Below, in pieces: positions 36,059 to 45,054 of a stretch of 64,000 bases of DNA. A model generated the notes under the pieces. The model was not told where the DNA came from. It saw only the letters and a program-made list of their open reading frames with translations, and did no database searches. Positions within the stretch are counted from its first letter, which is position 1; each line of letters begins with the position of its first letter. The DNA is from Candidatus Poribacteria bacterium (GTDB lineage Bacteria; Poribacteria; WGA-4E; WGA-3G), in NCBI GenBank assembly GCA_022828145.1, contig JAJEJA010000017.1, forward strand, positions 1-64,000. Direction: 5' to 3'. Made by a program: the position numbers and the translations under genes.

Positions 36059-36071
36059 AACGTGAGTTTGA
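36059..36071. repeat. TIR-like motif AACGTGAGTTTGA, left of the Uma2 gene
   Basis: Matches the first 13 bases of the TIR of the MITE at 33083. With the complementary motif at 36899-36916 it brackets the Uma2 gene. The flanks (GTTGTTGA and TATTTAAC) do not match, so no target duplication is visible. Confidence 0.4.
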
Positions 36072-36199
36072 AAAAAGATTAGAAGTTAAAAAGCATAGGT
36101 AAATCGTTGATTTCCTCAAGTTTTCGTAGGTTCGTCTTCACCGAGGGTTTGTTCTCCAAAAGCTGGTAAGCAATTATAGAAAGTGTATTTGCGATAGGA

Positions 36200-36781
36200 T
36201 CAGGGTGTATCTGTCCATTGGACGCGTCTATAGATATGACTTAATGGCAGTTCGCAGCGAATTGAATCCAGCGGCAATATATCCGCGAGATTCTGAAATA
36301 CGATAGACATCCACTGTGTTCCTATCCGAAAATGGTGTTCAACGTTTACTTTGTCTTGTGAAACAATGATGTATTCTTGCAGGGACTCTATCTGCTTATA
36401 AGACTCAAATTTCTTTCCTTTGTCATAAGCTTGAGTTGATGGTGAAAGTACCTCTATGACAACAGTTGGGTTGAGGAGTGTATCAAACGCATTATCTTCA
36501 AAATGGGGTTCATCGCAAACAACGGCAACATCAGGATAAAAGTAAGATGTTAACGGGTTTGCCTTTACGCGCATTTCTCCGGTGTAGACTTCGCAATCTC
36601 GGTCCAGCAACTGGTTGTAAAGTCCATTAAATGTATTACCTGTAATAAGATTATGTGCGCGACTTGCCCCAGACATCGCGAGTATCTGCCCGTTGAGATA
36701 TTCATTTTTGAACGGTGCTTTACGTTCCCACACAAGGTACTCCTCAGGTGTCAGGTGGGTTTGCACAGCGAAAGCGGTCAT
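36200..36781 (-). CDS. Uma2-family endonuclease-like protein, 193 aa
   Basis: PD-(D/E)xK nuclease-fold protein of the Uma2/DUF820 family, very abundant in Cyanobacteria and Poribacteria. It begins LTPEEYLVWERKAPFKNEYLNG and has the core YFYPDVAVVCDEPHF, then TVVIEVLSPSTQAYDKGKKFESYKQI, with the acidic residue, the E-x-L and the Lys expected of the fold. ATG 36781 with GAGGAG directly upstream is chosen; the frame extends to 36838 without support. The cellular role of the family is unknown, and these genes often behave as mobile passengers. TIR-like motifs lie on both sides. Confidence 0.85.
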   Translation of the reverse strand: MTAFAVQTHLTPEEYLVWERKAPFKNEYLNGQILAMSGASRAHNLITGNTFNGLYNQLLDRDCEVYTGEMRVKANPLTSYFYPDVAVVCDEPHFEDNAFDTLLNPTVVIEVLSPSTQAYDKGKKFESYKQIESLQEYIIVSQDKVNVEHHFRIGTQWMSIVFQNLADILPLDSIRCELPLSHIYRRVQWTDTP

Positions 36782-36846
36782 GGTATTCTCCTCAATAATG
36801 GTAATCTCAGTTTGATTAATCGTTTTGGATGCATTCACTCACTTCA

Positions 36847-36917
36847 TTTTCGTATCCGAGATGTGTGAATTGTAGCACGAACTTACAGTTTGTGCTACAT
36901 TTATCAAACTCACGTTA
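36847..36917. mobile_element. Truncated relative of the 33083 MITE
   Basis: Shares TTTCGTAT.CGAGA, GTGAATTGTAGCAC and the right TIR ATTTATCAAACTCACGTT with the element at 33083-33201, but has only one short hairpin (ACGAACTTACAGTTTGTGC) and no left TIR close by. Confidence 0.65.
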
Positions 36918-37029
36918 TTTAACTCAGCCATGTTTGTAACCTTAATTTGAAAGTAGACATGTCAGTTCTTAGTGTTTGTCAACGAAACGATTATGTGTTA
37001 ATTATATTTCAAAATATTTTCTTTTAAAA

Positions 37030-38475
37030 TTAGATATTAGTTTCAATATTTTCATGACTCGTATTAGGTTGTAAACCCAGTTTTTCATAAGATGCAGCGG
37101 TTGGGAAGATTTTACCGGGATTACAAAGTCCTGTCGGATTGAAGATGTCCTTAACATCTTTCATTACCTGTATGTCTGCTCTGCTAAAGATCAATGGCAT
37201 GTAGTCCATCTTTTCAACCCCGATTCCGTGTTCACCTGTTATAGTTCCACCGACTTCGGCACACACTGTGAGTATCTCTTTGTTGACATGTTCAACTCTT
37301 TCACATTGATCAGCGTCGCGTTCGTCAAAGAGTACGATTGGATGGATATTACCATCACCTGCATGGAACACATTCGCAATTGCAATCTGATACTTTTCAG
37401 AGATCTCAGAAATTCTGCGTAACACCTTTGGTAAAGTTGTGCGTGGTACGACGCCATCTTGTGTGATGTAGTTTGGTGCGAGTCTTCCGAATGAGCCGAA
37501 TGCGCTTTTACGTGCTTTCCAAAGTTCCTGTCTCTCTTCATCGTCCTTTGCGTAATTCACTTCACGTGCATGATGCTGTTCAAATATATCTATAATCCTG
37601 TCGGTCTGATTCTGCATTCCTGCTTTAATACCATCAAGTTCAACAATCAAGATGGCTTCAGCATCAAGTGGAAAACCGAATTGGAATGCCTCTTCTAATG
37701 CTTTTATGACAAGCGTATCCATCATTTCGAGGGCAGCAGGAATGATGCCGTTCCCTATAATAGTAGAGACAGCATTTGATGCATCATCCATATTGTCAAA
37801 TACTGCCAGTGCTGTCTGATACGCTTGTGGGTTGCGTGTGAGTTTAACAGTTGCTTTCGTTACAATTCCGAATGTACCTTCAGAACCGATCATGAGTCCA
37901 CGTAGATCATATCCAGGAACATCTTCGACTTCACCACCTAACGTAATGATTTCACCGTCTGGCATGACGACTTCCATTCCAAGTATATGGTCAGATGTAA
38001 CGCCATATTTTAGTGTATGGGGTCCCCCTGAGTTCTCAGCGATATTTCCACCTATCGTACATGCTTTCTGACTTGATGGATCGGGTGCGTAGTGATAACC
38101 GTACTCTTGCACTGCTTGTGAGAGAAGAAGATTGACGACACCGGGTTCAACGACTGCGTATTCGTTTTCAATGTCTACCTCTAAGATGCGATCCATCCGA
38201 TTGAGTGCGATGATAATTCCCCCTTGAACAGAAAGCATACCGCCGCTGAGACCTGTGCCGCCGCCTCGTGCGATGAAGGGAGTATTGTGTCTGTTTGCTA
38301 TTTTTACAATATCAGACACTTGCTGTGTTGAATCAGCAAACACAACGACATCAGGTAGTGCCTTAAATGAAGGTGCTGCGTCACATTCGTAAACGGAGAG
38401 TGCTGTTGCATCAGTCAACACATTCTTTTTACCCAATAAATCCATGAGATCACTCATGAGTTGCTGCTGTTCCAT
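37030..38475 (-). CDS. glcD: Glycolate oxidase subunit GlcD-like, FAD-linked oxidase, 481 aa
   Basis: FAD-dependent alpha-hydroxy acid oxidase of the GlcD/D-lactate dehydrogenase type. FAD-binding type 4 domain at about 35-215 with ARGGGTGLSGGM, YAPDPSSQKACTIGGN and NSGGPHTLKYGVT; a C-terminal cap with GDGNIHPIVLFDERD and TGEHGIGVEKMDYM. Length is normal. GlcE and GlcF partners are absent nearby, so the electron acceptor and exact substrate (glycolate, D-lactate or 2-hydroxyglutarate) stay open. It has its own 200-base upstream gap and does not appear to share an operon with Uma2. Confidence 0.85.
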   Translation of the reverse strand: MEQQQLMSDLMDLLGKKNVLTDATALSVYECDAAPSFKALPDVVVFADSTQQVSDIVKIANRHNTPFIARGGGTGLSGGMLSVQGGIIIALNRMDRILEVDIENEYAVVEPGVVNLLLSQAVQEYGYHYAPDPSSQKACTIGGNIAENSGGPHTLKYGVTSDHILGMEVVMPDGEIITLGGEVEDVPGYDLRGLMIGSEGTFGIVTKATVKLTRNPQAYQTALAVFDNMDDASNAVSTIIGNGIIPAALEMMDTLVIKALEEAFQFGFPLDAEAILIVELDGIKAGMQNQTDRIIDIFEQHHAREVNYAKDDEERQELWKARKSAFGSFGRLAPNYITQDGVVPRTTLPKVLRRISEISEKYQIAIANVFHAGDGNIHPIVLFDERDADQCERVEHVNKEILTVCAEVGGTITGEHGIGVEKMDYMPLIFSRADIQVMKDVKDIFNPTGLCNPGKIFPTAASYEKLGLQPNTSHENIETNI

Positions 38476-38661
38476 GATATATACCTTATTTTCCGTGAAT
38501 TGTCTTGTTATTCAGATTACCATATTTCTGAACGTTTGTCCAGTTTTTTACCTATTGACAAAAATCAGAATCATTGGTAGAATATCCATAAGTTATTTCA
38601 GAGTGTATGTGTAAATGGGAAACTAATATTACCCGTTTAGTAACTTAATCTTCATACGGGA

Positions 38662-40134
38662 CTAAAGGGCATTTTTCATATTCAGAATTTTCTTTATCTT
38701 TCCAGGTTGTGCCCAATTACACTTTCCCGATCCATTGAGTTGACGCAAGAGTTTTGATATTTCAGGATTCTCAAGTGCGGTTCTGACTTGATGTGCTTCA
38801 TTTTCGTCCCAACACGGGATATAAGCGTGCATTGCTTGATTTGCCTGCCACACCTGTCCATCTATATCGCTTACCACTATCGGATTGAAATGCTTTCTAC
38901 CGTACGCCTCCCAGATGATCTTATAGGGCGCGAATGCATAAGGTCCGACTCCCAGTAATACCCACCACCCTATTCTATTCATGGATGCTTTGAGCAGTGT
39001 GCCCTTCCTTGCTTGTAAAACCTCTTTGTGGTCTTGTAGATAGTTCATCAGAGTGTCATGTTTACTGATACTGTTCCAGTCAAGAGGTTTACCGGTCTCC
39101 TGATGATATGGAAGGAGTATCCATTTATGGGGTGTGCCTGTAAGCTGTCGCCATATCTCCTTTGTTGTGAGAGGATATAGATATTCATCTGGTAAGTGTG
39201 AAGGTTTGTCATCAAAAATGAAGACGTTATTTGCACCGCACGTATTCACTCCTTGTCGGGGTTTTTGGTCAGGTGTTAGATGAATGTCAAACATATCAGT
39301 TGAATTGAGTTCCTCAGTGTTCTTTACAATCCGCCAAGGATCATTTGGATATTTGAGTGGAGATGCTATATGTTCATCCCAATTTTCACCCATTTCCCGA
39401 AAATAGGGTATTGGAAATGTTTGTTGTGAATCAATTTGAATTTTGCCACAACAGTAAGACTTTTGTATACCTTCAAATACCTCCGTATTCGTGAATTCAT
39501 AGACTGTATCTATAGAGAACCCTCGCTTATTTGCTTGGTAGTCTCTAAACCCACTATGTGCACCATCTCCAAAGAAGAGTGAAGTCGGGAGATAGAAGTA
39601 ACCTTGCCCTTTTTCCTTTAGTAATTTACCTAAGACCACCTTAATGACTAATGCGGCTATATCAGTCCGTGAGGATCCTAATAGAAGTTTCTGTGTGTCT
39701 TGAACAAGTCCTTCCTGAATGAAATAAGGCTTTAGCTCTGTTTTATAGGCGGTTGGCAAATCCGAGAAATTCACCCACGGTGGATTACCAATTAGTATAT
39801 CGTATTTTTTGTCGTGGCTATGCATGATAATGTCTTTACAGAAGAGTTGATCCGGTGGGAAGTCTATACCAAAATCTTGTTTGACGAAACTTTTGAAATT
39901 ATCAATTAGAGAAGGGTCAATCTCTATCAACGTTAATCGTGATAGGTGTTTAGGCGTAAGTGGAATTTGATGATTTCGTGCTATGTTTAGTAAGGCAATT
40001 ATGAATGCACCTTGTCCTGCTGTTGGATCGCAAATTTCCGCGCCATCCATCCACGCATCAAAGATGTGCCACTTATTGATGAGCCATTCTGCCCATTCTG
40101 TTGGTGTGAATACTTGTCCAATTGGTGTTTTCAT
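38662..40134 (-). CDS. N6-adenine-specific DNA methylase-like protein, 490 aa
   Basis: Amino-methyltransferase with motif I DPTAGQGAFIIALLNIA near residues 42-58 and catalytic NPPW (IGNPPWVNF) near 125, the order typical of type I/IIG adenine methylases. The target-recognition part would be the C-terminal 300 residues. No endonuclease motif and no restriction gene stand next to it, so it looks like an orphan methylase. ATG 40134 is preferred over TTG 40152; neither has a strong Shine-Dalgarno. The upstream side is full of repeats and IS debris, which fits horizontal acquisition. Confidence 0.82.
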   Translation of the reverse strand: MKTPIGQVFTPTEWAEWLINKWHIFDAWMDGAEICDPTAGQGAFIIALLNIARNHQIPLTPKHLSRLTLIEIDPSLIDNFKSFVKQDFGIDFPPDQLFCKDIIMHSHDKKYDILIGNPPWVNFSDLPTAYKTELKPYFIQEGLVQDTQKLLLGSSRTDIAALVIKVVLGKLLKEKGQGYFYLPTSLFFGDGAHSGFRDYQANKRGFSIDTVYEFTNTEVFEGIQKSYCCGKIQIDSQQTFPIPYFREMGENWDEHIASPLKYPNDPWRIVKNTEELNSTDMFDIHLTPDQKPRQGVNTCGANNVFIFDDKPSHLPDEYLYPLTTKEIWRQLTGTPHKWILLPYHQETGKPLDWNSISKHDTLMNYLQDHKEVLQARKGTLLKASMNRIGWWVLLGVGPYAFAPYKIIWEAYGRKHFNPIVVSDIDGQVWQANQAMHAYIPCWDENEAHQVRTALENPEISKLLRQLNGSGKCNWAQPGKIKKILNMKNAL

Positions 40135-40189
40135 TTGGTTAGAGGATACCAAAGATCGTGTTTCGTTTCAATGTTTATCTTCAGATGTG

Positions 40190-40293
40190 ACGGCATTCAG
40201 AGAGTGCCTACTACTATTAAAAGAGACGGCACTCGGAGAAGTGCCTACTACTAATTAAAGAGACGGCACTCGGAGAGTGCCTACTACTATTAA
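40190..40293. repeat. Three tandem units of the GACGGCACTCGGAGAGTGCC palindrome
   Basis: Units start near 40189, 40224 and 40259, about 35 bases each: GACGGCA.TC.GAGA.GTGCCTACTACTA then TTAAA. Each unit holds a short palindrome, GGCACTCGGAGAGTGCC in unit 3. Same family as 20752-20821 and 32041-32067, but here expanded in tandem. Confidence 0.8.
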
Positions 40294-40429
40294 GAGCTTA
40301 TGAAATCCCATAATTGCCACTTGTAGTGACAAATACTTTACACCCTCATTGATAAATTTGATATGATAATTAGCCAGTTTCTGGTATAATGACATTCTAT
40401 AATCCAACTTTTTTATCACTCCCCCGTGT

Positions 40430-40470
40430 CAAGACACCGATGCTTTAGCTTGGTGATGTAGATACGGCTA
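40430..40470 (+). mobile_element. IS200/IS605 right-end-like hairpin, first copy
   Basis: GTCAAGACACCGATGCTTTAGCTTGGTGATGTA: CACC faces GGTG around a GCTTTAGC tip. It resembles the hairpin at 40852-40885 and the general form of IS200/IS605 right ends (GAATC, pyrimidine stem, TTTA tip, purine stem, GTA). It is isolated here, with no transposase. Confidence 0.45.
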
Positions 40471-40487
40471 AAACATCTGAAAAAGAT

Positions 40488-40893
40488 TTGACTTTCACTG
40501 AAATATGTGGTATCATATATTTAGCATCTTTGGATAGGATCGTTACCCCACACACAACCATGTGTGTGGGACCTATCCCCGCCAGTAACGAGGTGTGTGA
40601 TGCTGGTGCGAAATCACATAAAACGTTAGAATGTAGTAGTGAAAACCAAACATTACGTTGTAAAACCTACAACGCCCCTACTACATTCGCTAAAATCTTA
40701 ACTCGCGGCAGGGCATGCTGAGAGTATAAACGCCTGATGGAGTTCGTGTAAGACTACAATTTCGGTAGCAGTGAACGTTGAAGCAGGAAAAGTCATTCAG
40801 GATATAAAGTTTCTACTTAAACGTAGAGATAAAACGCCTGATGTAAGAACTAAGAATCACCAGAGCTTTAGCTCGGTGAGTATGTCAGATAAG
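40488..40893 (+). pseudogene. Decayed 3' end of a tnpB-type gene with IS200/IS605 right-end hairpin
   Basis: The frame from 40488 to 40721 reads VCDAGAKSHKTLE, then CKTYNAPTTFAKILTRGRAC, which looks like a worn TnpB zinc-finger tail (C-x-C-G, K-x-L, C-x-x-C, N-A-A, I-L-x-R-G). The following 180 bases end in GAATCACCAGAGCTTTAGCT and CGGTGAGTATGTCA (40851-40890), a hairpin of the kind that ends IS200/IS605 elements and the TnpB guide RNA. Most of tnpB, including all catalytic motifs, is missing, so this is debris. Recognition is by eye and moderate. Confidence 0.5.
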
Positions 40894-40945
40894 GATATTC
40901 CTTCGCGTTTCAACTTGATTGAAGAAACTGAACTCAAGGCCATTT

Positions 40946-41884
40946 ATGCTACACAAAACTGCATTTGTCTACCATCCTGACTACCTGAATCACGATACGG
41001 GTAAGGGACATCCTGAACGTCCTAATCGACTCATCGCATGTCATACCAAACTGAAACAGAGCGATGTGTGGGATAAACTATTCCACATTGACCCGTTTCC
41101 TGCAACTATTGAACAAATTGGCTATGCACATAAACCTGGTTATAGCGACTACATTCAACAACACTGTGAGCTTGAAATACCCACGGCGTTTGATACTATT
41201 GTTACGTCCGAGTCTTTTGATATTGCACTGCTATCAACAGGGGGTGTGCTAAGCGCAGCAAAAGCGGTGGCAACAGGACAGGTGAAAAACGCATTTGCTA
41301 TGGTGCGTCCTCCCGGACACCATGCGACACCGGGACAAAGTATGGGATTCTGCTTGTTCAGTAACATCGCAATTACGGCTCGGTATCTTCAACGAGAACA
41401 TGGGGTAGGGAAGGTTGCAATCGTTGACTGGGATGTGCATCACGGTAACGGTACACAGGATATTTTCTACGAGGACGAGTCTGTATTTTTCTTTTCTATC
41501 CACCAATCTCCGTTGTATCCCGGCACAGGTTCACAATACGAGAAAGGTAGTGGTAAAGCACGGGGAACAACATGCAATGTACCTGTCCCTGCTTGGAGTG
41601 ATGATGATGACTACATTCTTGTTTTTAAAGAGATACTTATTCCTGCTTTGGTGGAATTCTCACCTGAGTTTATTCTTATTTCTGCTGGTTTTGATGCACA
41701 CTATCTTGACCTACTTTCTCATACCAACCTTACGGCTGATGGCTTTGCAGAGTTAACCGATTTGGTTTTGGATACGGCTGATGAAATTGCATCTGGGAAT
41801 GTTGTCTCAGCATTGGAAGGTGGCTATAGTTTGGAGGGTCTCTCAGAATCAGTTGTTGCACATGTGGAACGACTAACAAGATGA
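40946..41884 (+). CDS. Histone deacetylase-family (acetoin utilisation/APAH-like) hydrolase, 312 aa
   Basis: Zinc-dependent deacetylase fold. LNHDTGKGHPERPNR at the N-terminus, MVRPPGHHATPG with the paired catalytic histidines near residue 122, DWDVHHGNGTQDIFY with two metal ligands near 160, and ILISAGFDAHYLDLL with the third ligand. The end has LEGGYSLEGLSESV with the GGY of the active-site tyrosine. Bacterial members deacetylate polyamines or small amides, or act on proteins. ATG 40946 is chosen over TTG 40919 because the family starts with the HxxT-F-x-Y-H pattern here. It directly follows the IS debris. Confidence 0.9.
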   Translation: MLHKTAFVYHPDYLNHDTGKGHPERPNRLIACHTKLKQSDVWDKLFHIDPFPATIEQIGYAHKPGYSDYIQQHCELEIPTAFDTIVTSESFDIALLSTGGVLSAAKAVATGQVKNAFAMVRPPGHHATPGQSMGFCLFSNIAITARYLQREHGVGKVAIVDWDVHHGNGTQDIFYEDESVFFFSIHQSPLYPGTGSQYEKGSGKARGTTCNVPVPAWSDDDDYILVFKEILIPALVEFSPEFILISAGFDAHYLDLLSHTNLTADGFAELTDLVLDTADEIASGNVVSALEGGYSLEGLSESVVAHVERLTR

Positions 41885-41906
41885 ATTTTGCTGCGAGCAT
41901 ATCAGT

Positions 41907-42608
41907 TCATGCCTTTATCCCAACATGAATTGCTATGATCCCAAAAGTTTTACGATAGTACTGCACATCTGTTAGACCACACTGTTCCATTATCGTCTTC
42001 AATTCATCGCAACTCGGAAACTGCATGACTGATCGTGGGAGATAACCGTAAGCATCGTCCTCATTTCGCGAGATGCGGTTTCCAATGAAGGGTAGTATCT
42101 TTGTAAAATAGAAATAGTAAAGACCACGAAATATCGGATTGACAGGTTGTGTGAATTCTAATATTGCAATTCTACCCTCTTTATTTGCAACACGAGTCAT
42201 CTCACGGATTCCGAGTTCAAGATCAGAAACATTCCGTATACCGAAACCGACAGAAACGATGTCAAAAGTATTGTCAGGAAACGGAAGGGCAAGTGTATCC
42301 GCTTCAACTGGCATGAACGCGTGTTGATGTTTCTTTCTATGAACCTTTTTCTGAGCAACTTCTAACATCTCAAAGCAGAAATCGGAGCCGATGACAGTGC
42401 CACCTGTCCCGATTTTGTCGGCATACGCTAAGGCGAGTTCTCCCGTTCCTGTACAAACATCAAGGACACTGCTTGTTGCATTGACATCGCTAACCTTTAC
42501 AGTCTCCCTTCGCCACGTACCATCTAAACGTAGGCTCAATAAGGAATTAAGAAAATCGTAGTGTCGTGCGACTGCAGAGAATAGTTTCTTTATGCGGTGT
42601 GCTTGCAT
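41907..42608 (-). CDS. ubiE: Demethylmenaquinone/ubiquinone methyltransferase UbiE/MenG, 233 aa
   Basis: SAM-dependent C-methylase that completes menaquinone. FSAVARHYDFLNSLLSLRLDGTWRR at the N-terminus, motif I LDVCTGTGELAL near 50-61, VSVGFGIRNVSDLELGIREM and the family-specific EFTQPVNPIFRGLYYFYF. Length and order of motifs are normal. Menaquinone is the likelier product, but the sequence does not settle it. It follows pheT on the same strand after 26 bases and may be transcribed with it. Confidence 0.92.
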   Translation of the reverse strand: MQAHRIKKLFSAVARHYDFLNSLLSLRLDGTWRRETVKVSDVNATSSVLDVCTGTGELALAYADKIGTGGTVIGSDFCFEMLEVAQKKVHRKKHQHAFMPVEADTLALPFPDNTFDIVSVGFGIRNVSDLELGIREMTRVANKEGRIAILEFTQPVNPIFRGLYYFYFTKILPFIGNRISRNEDDAYGYLPRSVMQFPSCDELKTIMEQCGLTDVQYYRKTFGIIAIHVGIKA

Positions 42609-42634
42609 AATAAGGGTGTTTGTGTTCAGAACAA

Positions 42635-45043
42635 TTACATTCTTAGTTCCGCACCAAGTTCTTTATTGAGGCGTTGAACGATCTTGTCATGGCGATCGTT
42701 AACTGCTTTATCGGTTAGCGTTTCGGTTGCTGAATGATATGTAATTGTATAGGCGAGACTCTTCTTCCCACCTGGGACCTGATTACCTTCATATACATCA
42801 AATAGACGGATAGACTCAACCCATTCTCCACCGGTGGTGTTGATAATGTCCATTGGCATATCAGATTTGAGATCTTGATCTACGACGATTGCGAGGTCTC
42901 GCTGAATGCTTGGATATATTGGTATCGGTTCAAAACGTTTTGAGAAGACTGCTGCATCGGTTATTTTTTCTATGTCAAAATCGAACAGATACGCTTTAAA
43001 TGGCAGTTCATAGTTCTCAAGCACACCGGGGTGTACCTCACCGATGATCCCGATTTGGGTTTCACCTAACACTACTTCACCGTTGCGTCCAGGATGATAT
43101 GTCGGTTCTTCTGTCTGCTTTAATTCGTATCCCTGAATTCCACAGACTTCAAGTATGCCTTCCGCGATGCCTTTTATGTCAAAGAAATCGGGAGGACGAT
43201 ATGGATTTCCGTAAACACCGCCGCCAATCTCTCCAGCAAGGATACCAGCAACGCGGTCCGGTTCGTTTCCATTTATGAAAACTGACGACATCTCAAACAG
43301 AGCGATGTTATTAATCTGATGATTGTGATTGTGTTGCGCGTTATCAAGGAGACTTGGTATAAGAGTCGTCCGCAAGATTGACATTTCAGGACTTAATGGG
43401 TTCTGAAGTTTTGTTGCTTCACAGAGTGGATGGTCATCATTGAGTCGTATCTTCTCAAAGGAGTTGGGGTGAATGAAACTATAGTTGACTGCTTCCATCA
43501 TACCAGAGCTGAGAAGGAAGTTCCTGATACATTTTCGCACTTTCTCATGTTTATTTAGGGGTGGAATCGGTATATCTCCTTTTGGTAAAGTCGTAGGGAT
43601 ATTATCATACCCGTGAACACGTGCGATTTCCTCAATCAGGTCAATTTCCCGTGTTATATCTAAACGGAATGAGGGAACAGTGATGTCAAAGCTATCCACT
43701 TCGGTCTGATTTGGTTCTATCCCAAATCCTAATCGAGATAACGTCTGCTCTATCTCCTCTACCTCAATTGATGTTCCTAAGATGAAATTGACACGGTCTT
43801 TTCGCAGACGTATTTTCAAAGGTTTTTTTCTGCCAGGGTAAACATCAAGAACCCCTTTACAGATTGTACCACCCGCGATTTCTACGATGAGTTGTGCAGC
43901 TCGATCAAGTGCTGATATGACGACTTCAGGGTCTACCCCGCGTTCAAATCTGTATGATGCCTCAGTATGTAAACCGTGTTCTTTTGAAGTTGATCGGATA
44001 CTTGCTGGATGAAAATTTGCGCTTTCCAGTAACACATCCTTTGTTGTTTCAGTGATCTCTGAGTCGTATCCTCCCATAACACCTGCGAGTGCAACCGGTT
44101 TTTCAGCATCAGCAATAACTAACATGTTTGGATTAAGTTTACGTTCCACTTCATCCAGTGTTGTGATGGTTTCATTTTCCATTGCACGACGAACAACGAT
44201 CCGATTTTCCGCGAGTTTATGGTAATCAAAAGCGTGTAAAGGTTGTCCATACTCCATCAAGACGAAGTTCGTTATGTCCACGATGTTATTAATTGCTCCT
44301 ATCCCAACAGATTCCAGTCGTTGTTTTACCCAAGTTGGTGATTCTGCTACTTTAACGTTCTGTATGACGCGTGCGGCGTAGCGTGGACAGAGGTCTGGAT
44401 CCGCTATCGTTACGGATGTGATTTCTCTTATATCCGTGTCCCCTTCTATGTCAATTCCTATTAGAGCAACTTCTGGATACTTGATTGTGTTTCCTGTTTC
44501 AGCACGAATTTCCCTTGCCACTCCCCGCATACTAAGACAGTCTGGACGGTTGGGTGTAATCTCCAATTCAAGTATCACATCGTTTAGACCTAAAGCTTCT
44601 GTCAGTGGCATGCCGACAGATAGGTTTGAGGACAACTCCATCAGTCCTGATGCGTCATCAGAGAGAGCTAACTCTTTTTCTGAACATAGCATTCCGTGTG
44701 ATTCTTCACCACGTAATTTGGCACGTTTGATTGTGATGCCAGTAGGTAATTCCGTTCCGATGGTCGCGACAGGTGCAAACATCCCTTGATAGACATTTGG
44801 TGCCCCACAGACGATCTGAAGATTATTCTCATCGCCAATATCCACTTGACAGCGTATCAGTTTATCTGCATTTGGATGTGGAGATATGGATTCTACCTTT
44901 CCTACAACCACGCCTTCTAAACCTGCACCAAGGTGTTTGATAGATTCAACTTCAATTCCTAACATTGTCAATCTATCGGCAAGTTCTTTTGGTGAGAAGT
45001 CAAAATCGATATAGGTTTTCAACCACTTGAGGGATACATTCAT
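42635..45043 (-). CDS. pheT: Phenylalanyl-tRNA synthetase beta subunit, 802 aa
   Basis: Full-length beta subunit of the (alpha-beta)2 enzyme. N-terminal tRNA-binding EMAP domain at about 40-150 (VVGKVESISPHPNADKLIRC), B3/4 editing domain at about 210-390 with HAFDYHKL and ALAGVMGG, B5 domain at about 405-475, catalytic-like core, and C-terminal ferredoxin-fold anticodon domain (PSIQRDLAIVVDQDL, FDVYEG, HDKIVQRLNKELGAELR). It lies 11 bases after pheS and is controlled with it by the upstream T-box. Confidence 0.97.
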   Translation of the reverse strand: MNVSLKWLKTYIDFDFSPKELADRLTMLGIEVESIKHLGAGLEGVVVGKVESISPHPNADKLIRCQVDIGDENNLQIVCGAPNVYQGMFAPVATIGTELPTGITIKRAKLRGEESHGMLCSEKELALSDDASGLMELSSNLSVGMPLTEALGLNDVILELEITPNRPDCLSMRGVAREIRAETGNTIKYPEVALIGIDIEGDTDIREITSVTIADPDLCPRYAARVIQNVKVAESPTWVKQRLESVGIGAINNIVDITNFVLMEYGQPLHAFDYHKLAENRIVVRRAMENETITTLDEVERKLNPNMLVIADAEKPVALAGVMGGYDSEITETTKDVLLESANFHPASIRSTSKEHGLHTEASYRFERGVDPEVVISALDRAAQLIVEIAGGTICKGVLDVYPGRKKPLKIRLRKDRVNFILGTSIEVEEIEQTLSRLGFGIEPNQTEVDSFDITVPSFRLDITREIDLIEEIARVHGYDNIPTTLPKGDIPIPPLNKHEKVRKCIRNFLLSSGMMEAVNYSFIHPNSFEKIRLNDDHPLCEATKLQNPLSPEMSILRTTLIPSLLDNAQHNHNHQINNIALFEMSSVFINGNEPDRVAGILAGEIGGGVYGNPYRPPDFFDIKGIAEGILEVCGIQGYELKQTEEPTYHPGRNGEVVLGETQIGIIGEVHPGVLENYELPFKAYLFDFDIEKITDAAVFSKRFEPIPIYPSIQRDLAIVVDQDLKSDMPMDIINTTGGEWVESIRLFDVYEGNQVPGGKKSLAYTITYHSATETLTDKAVNDRHDKIVQRLNKELGAELRM

Positions 45044-45054
45044 AACGAAGTCCT

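Noticed and set aside
35989-36199. Cobalamin riboswitch before the corrinoid protein gene
   Set aside because: No B12-box-like sequence was found in the upstream gap.
40488-40721. A real 77-residue gene
   Set aside because: No ribosome binding site. The frame looks like a worn TnpB tail and runs into an IS-type hairpin.
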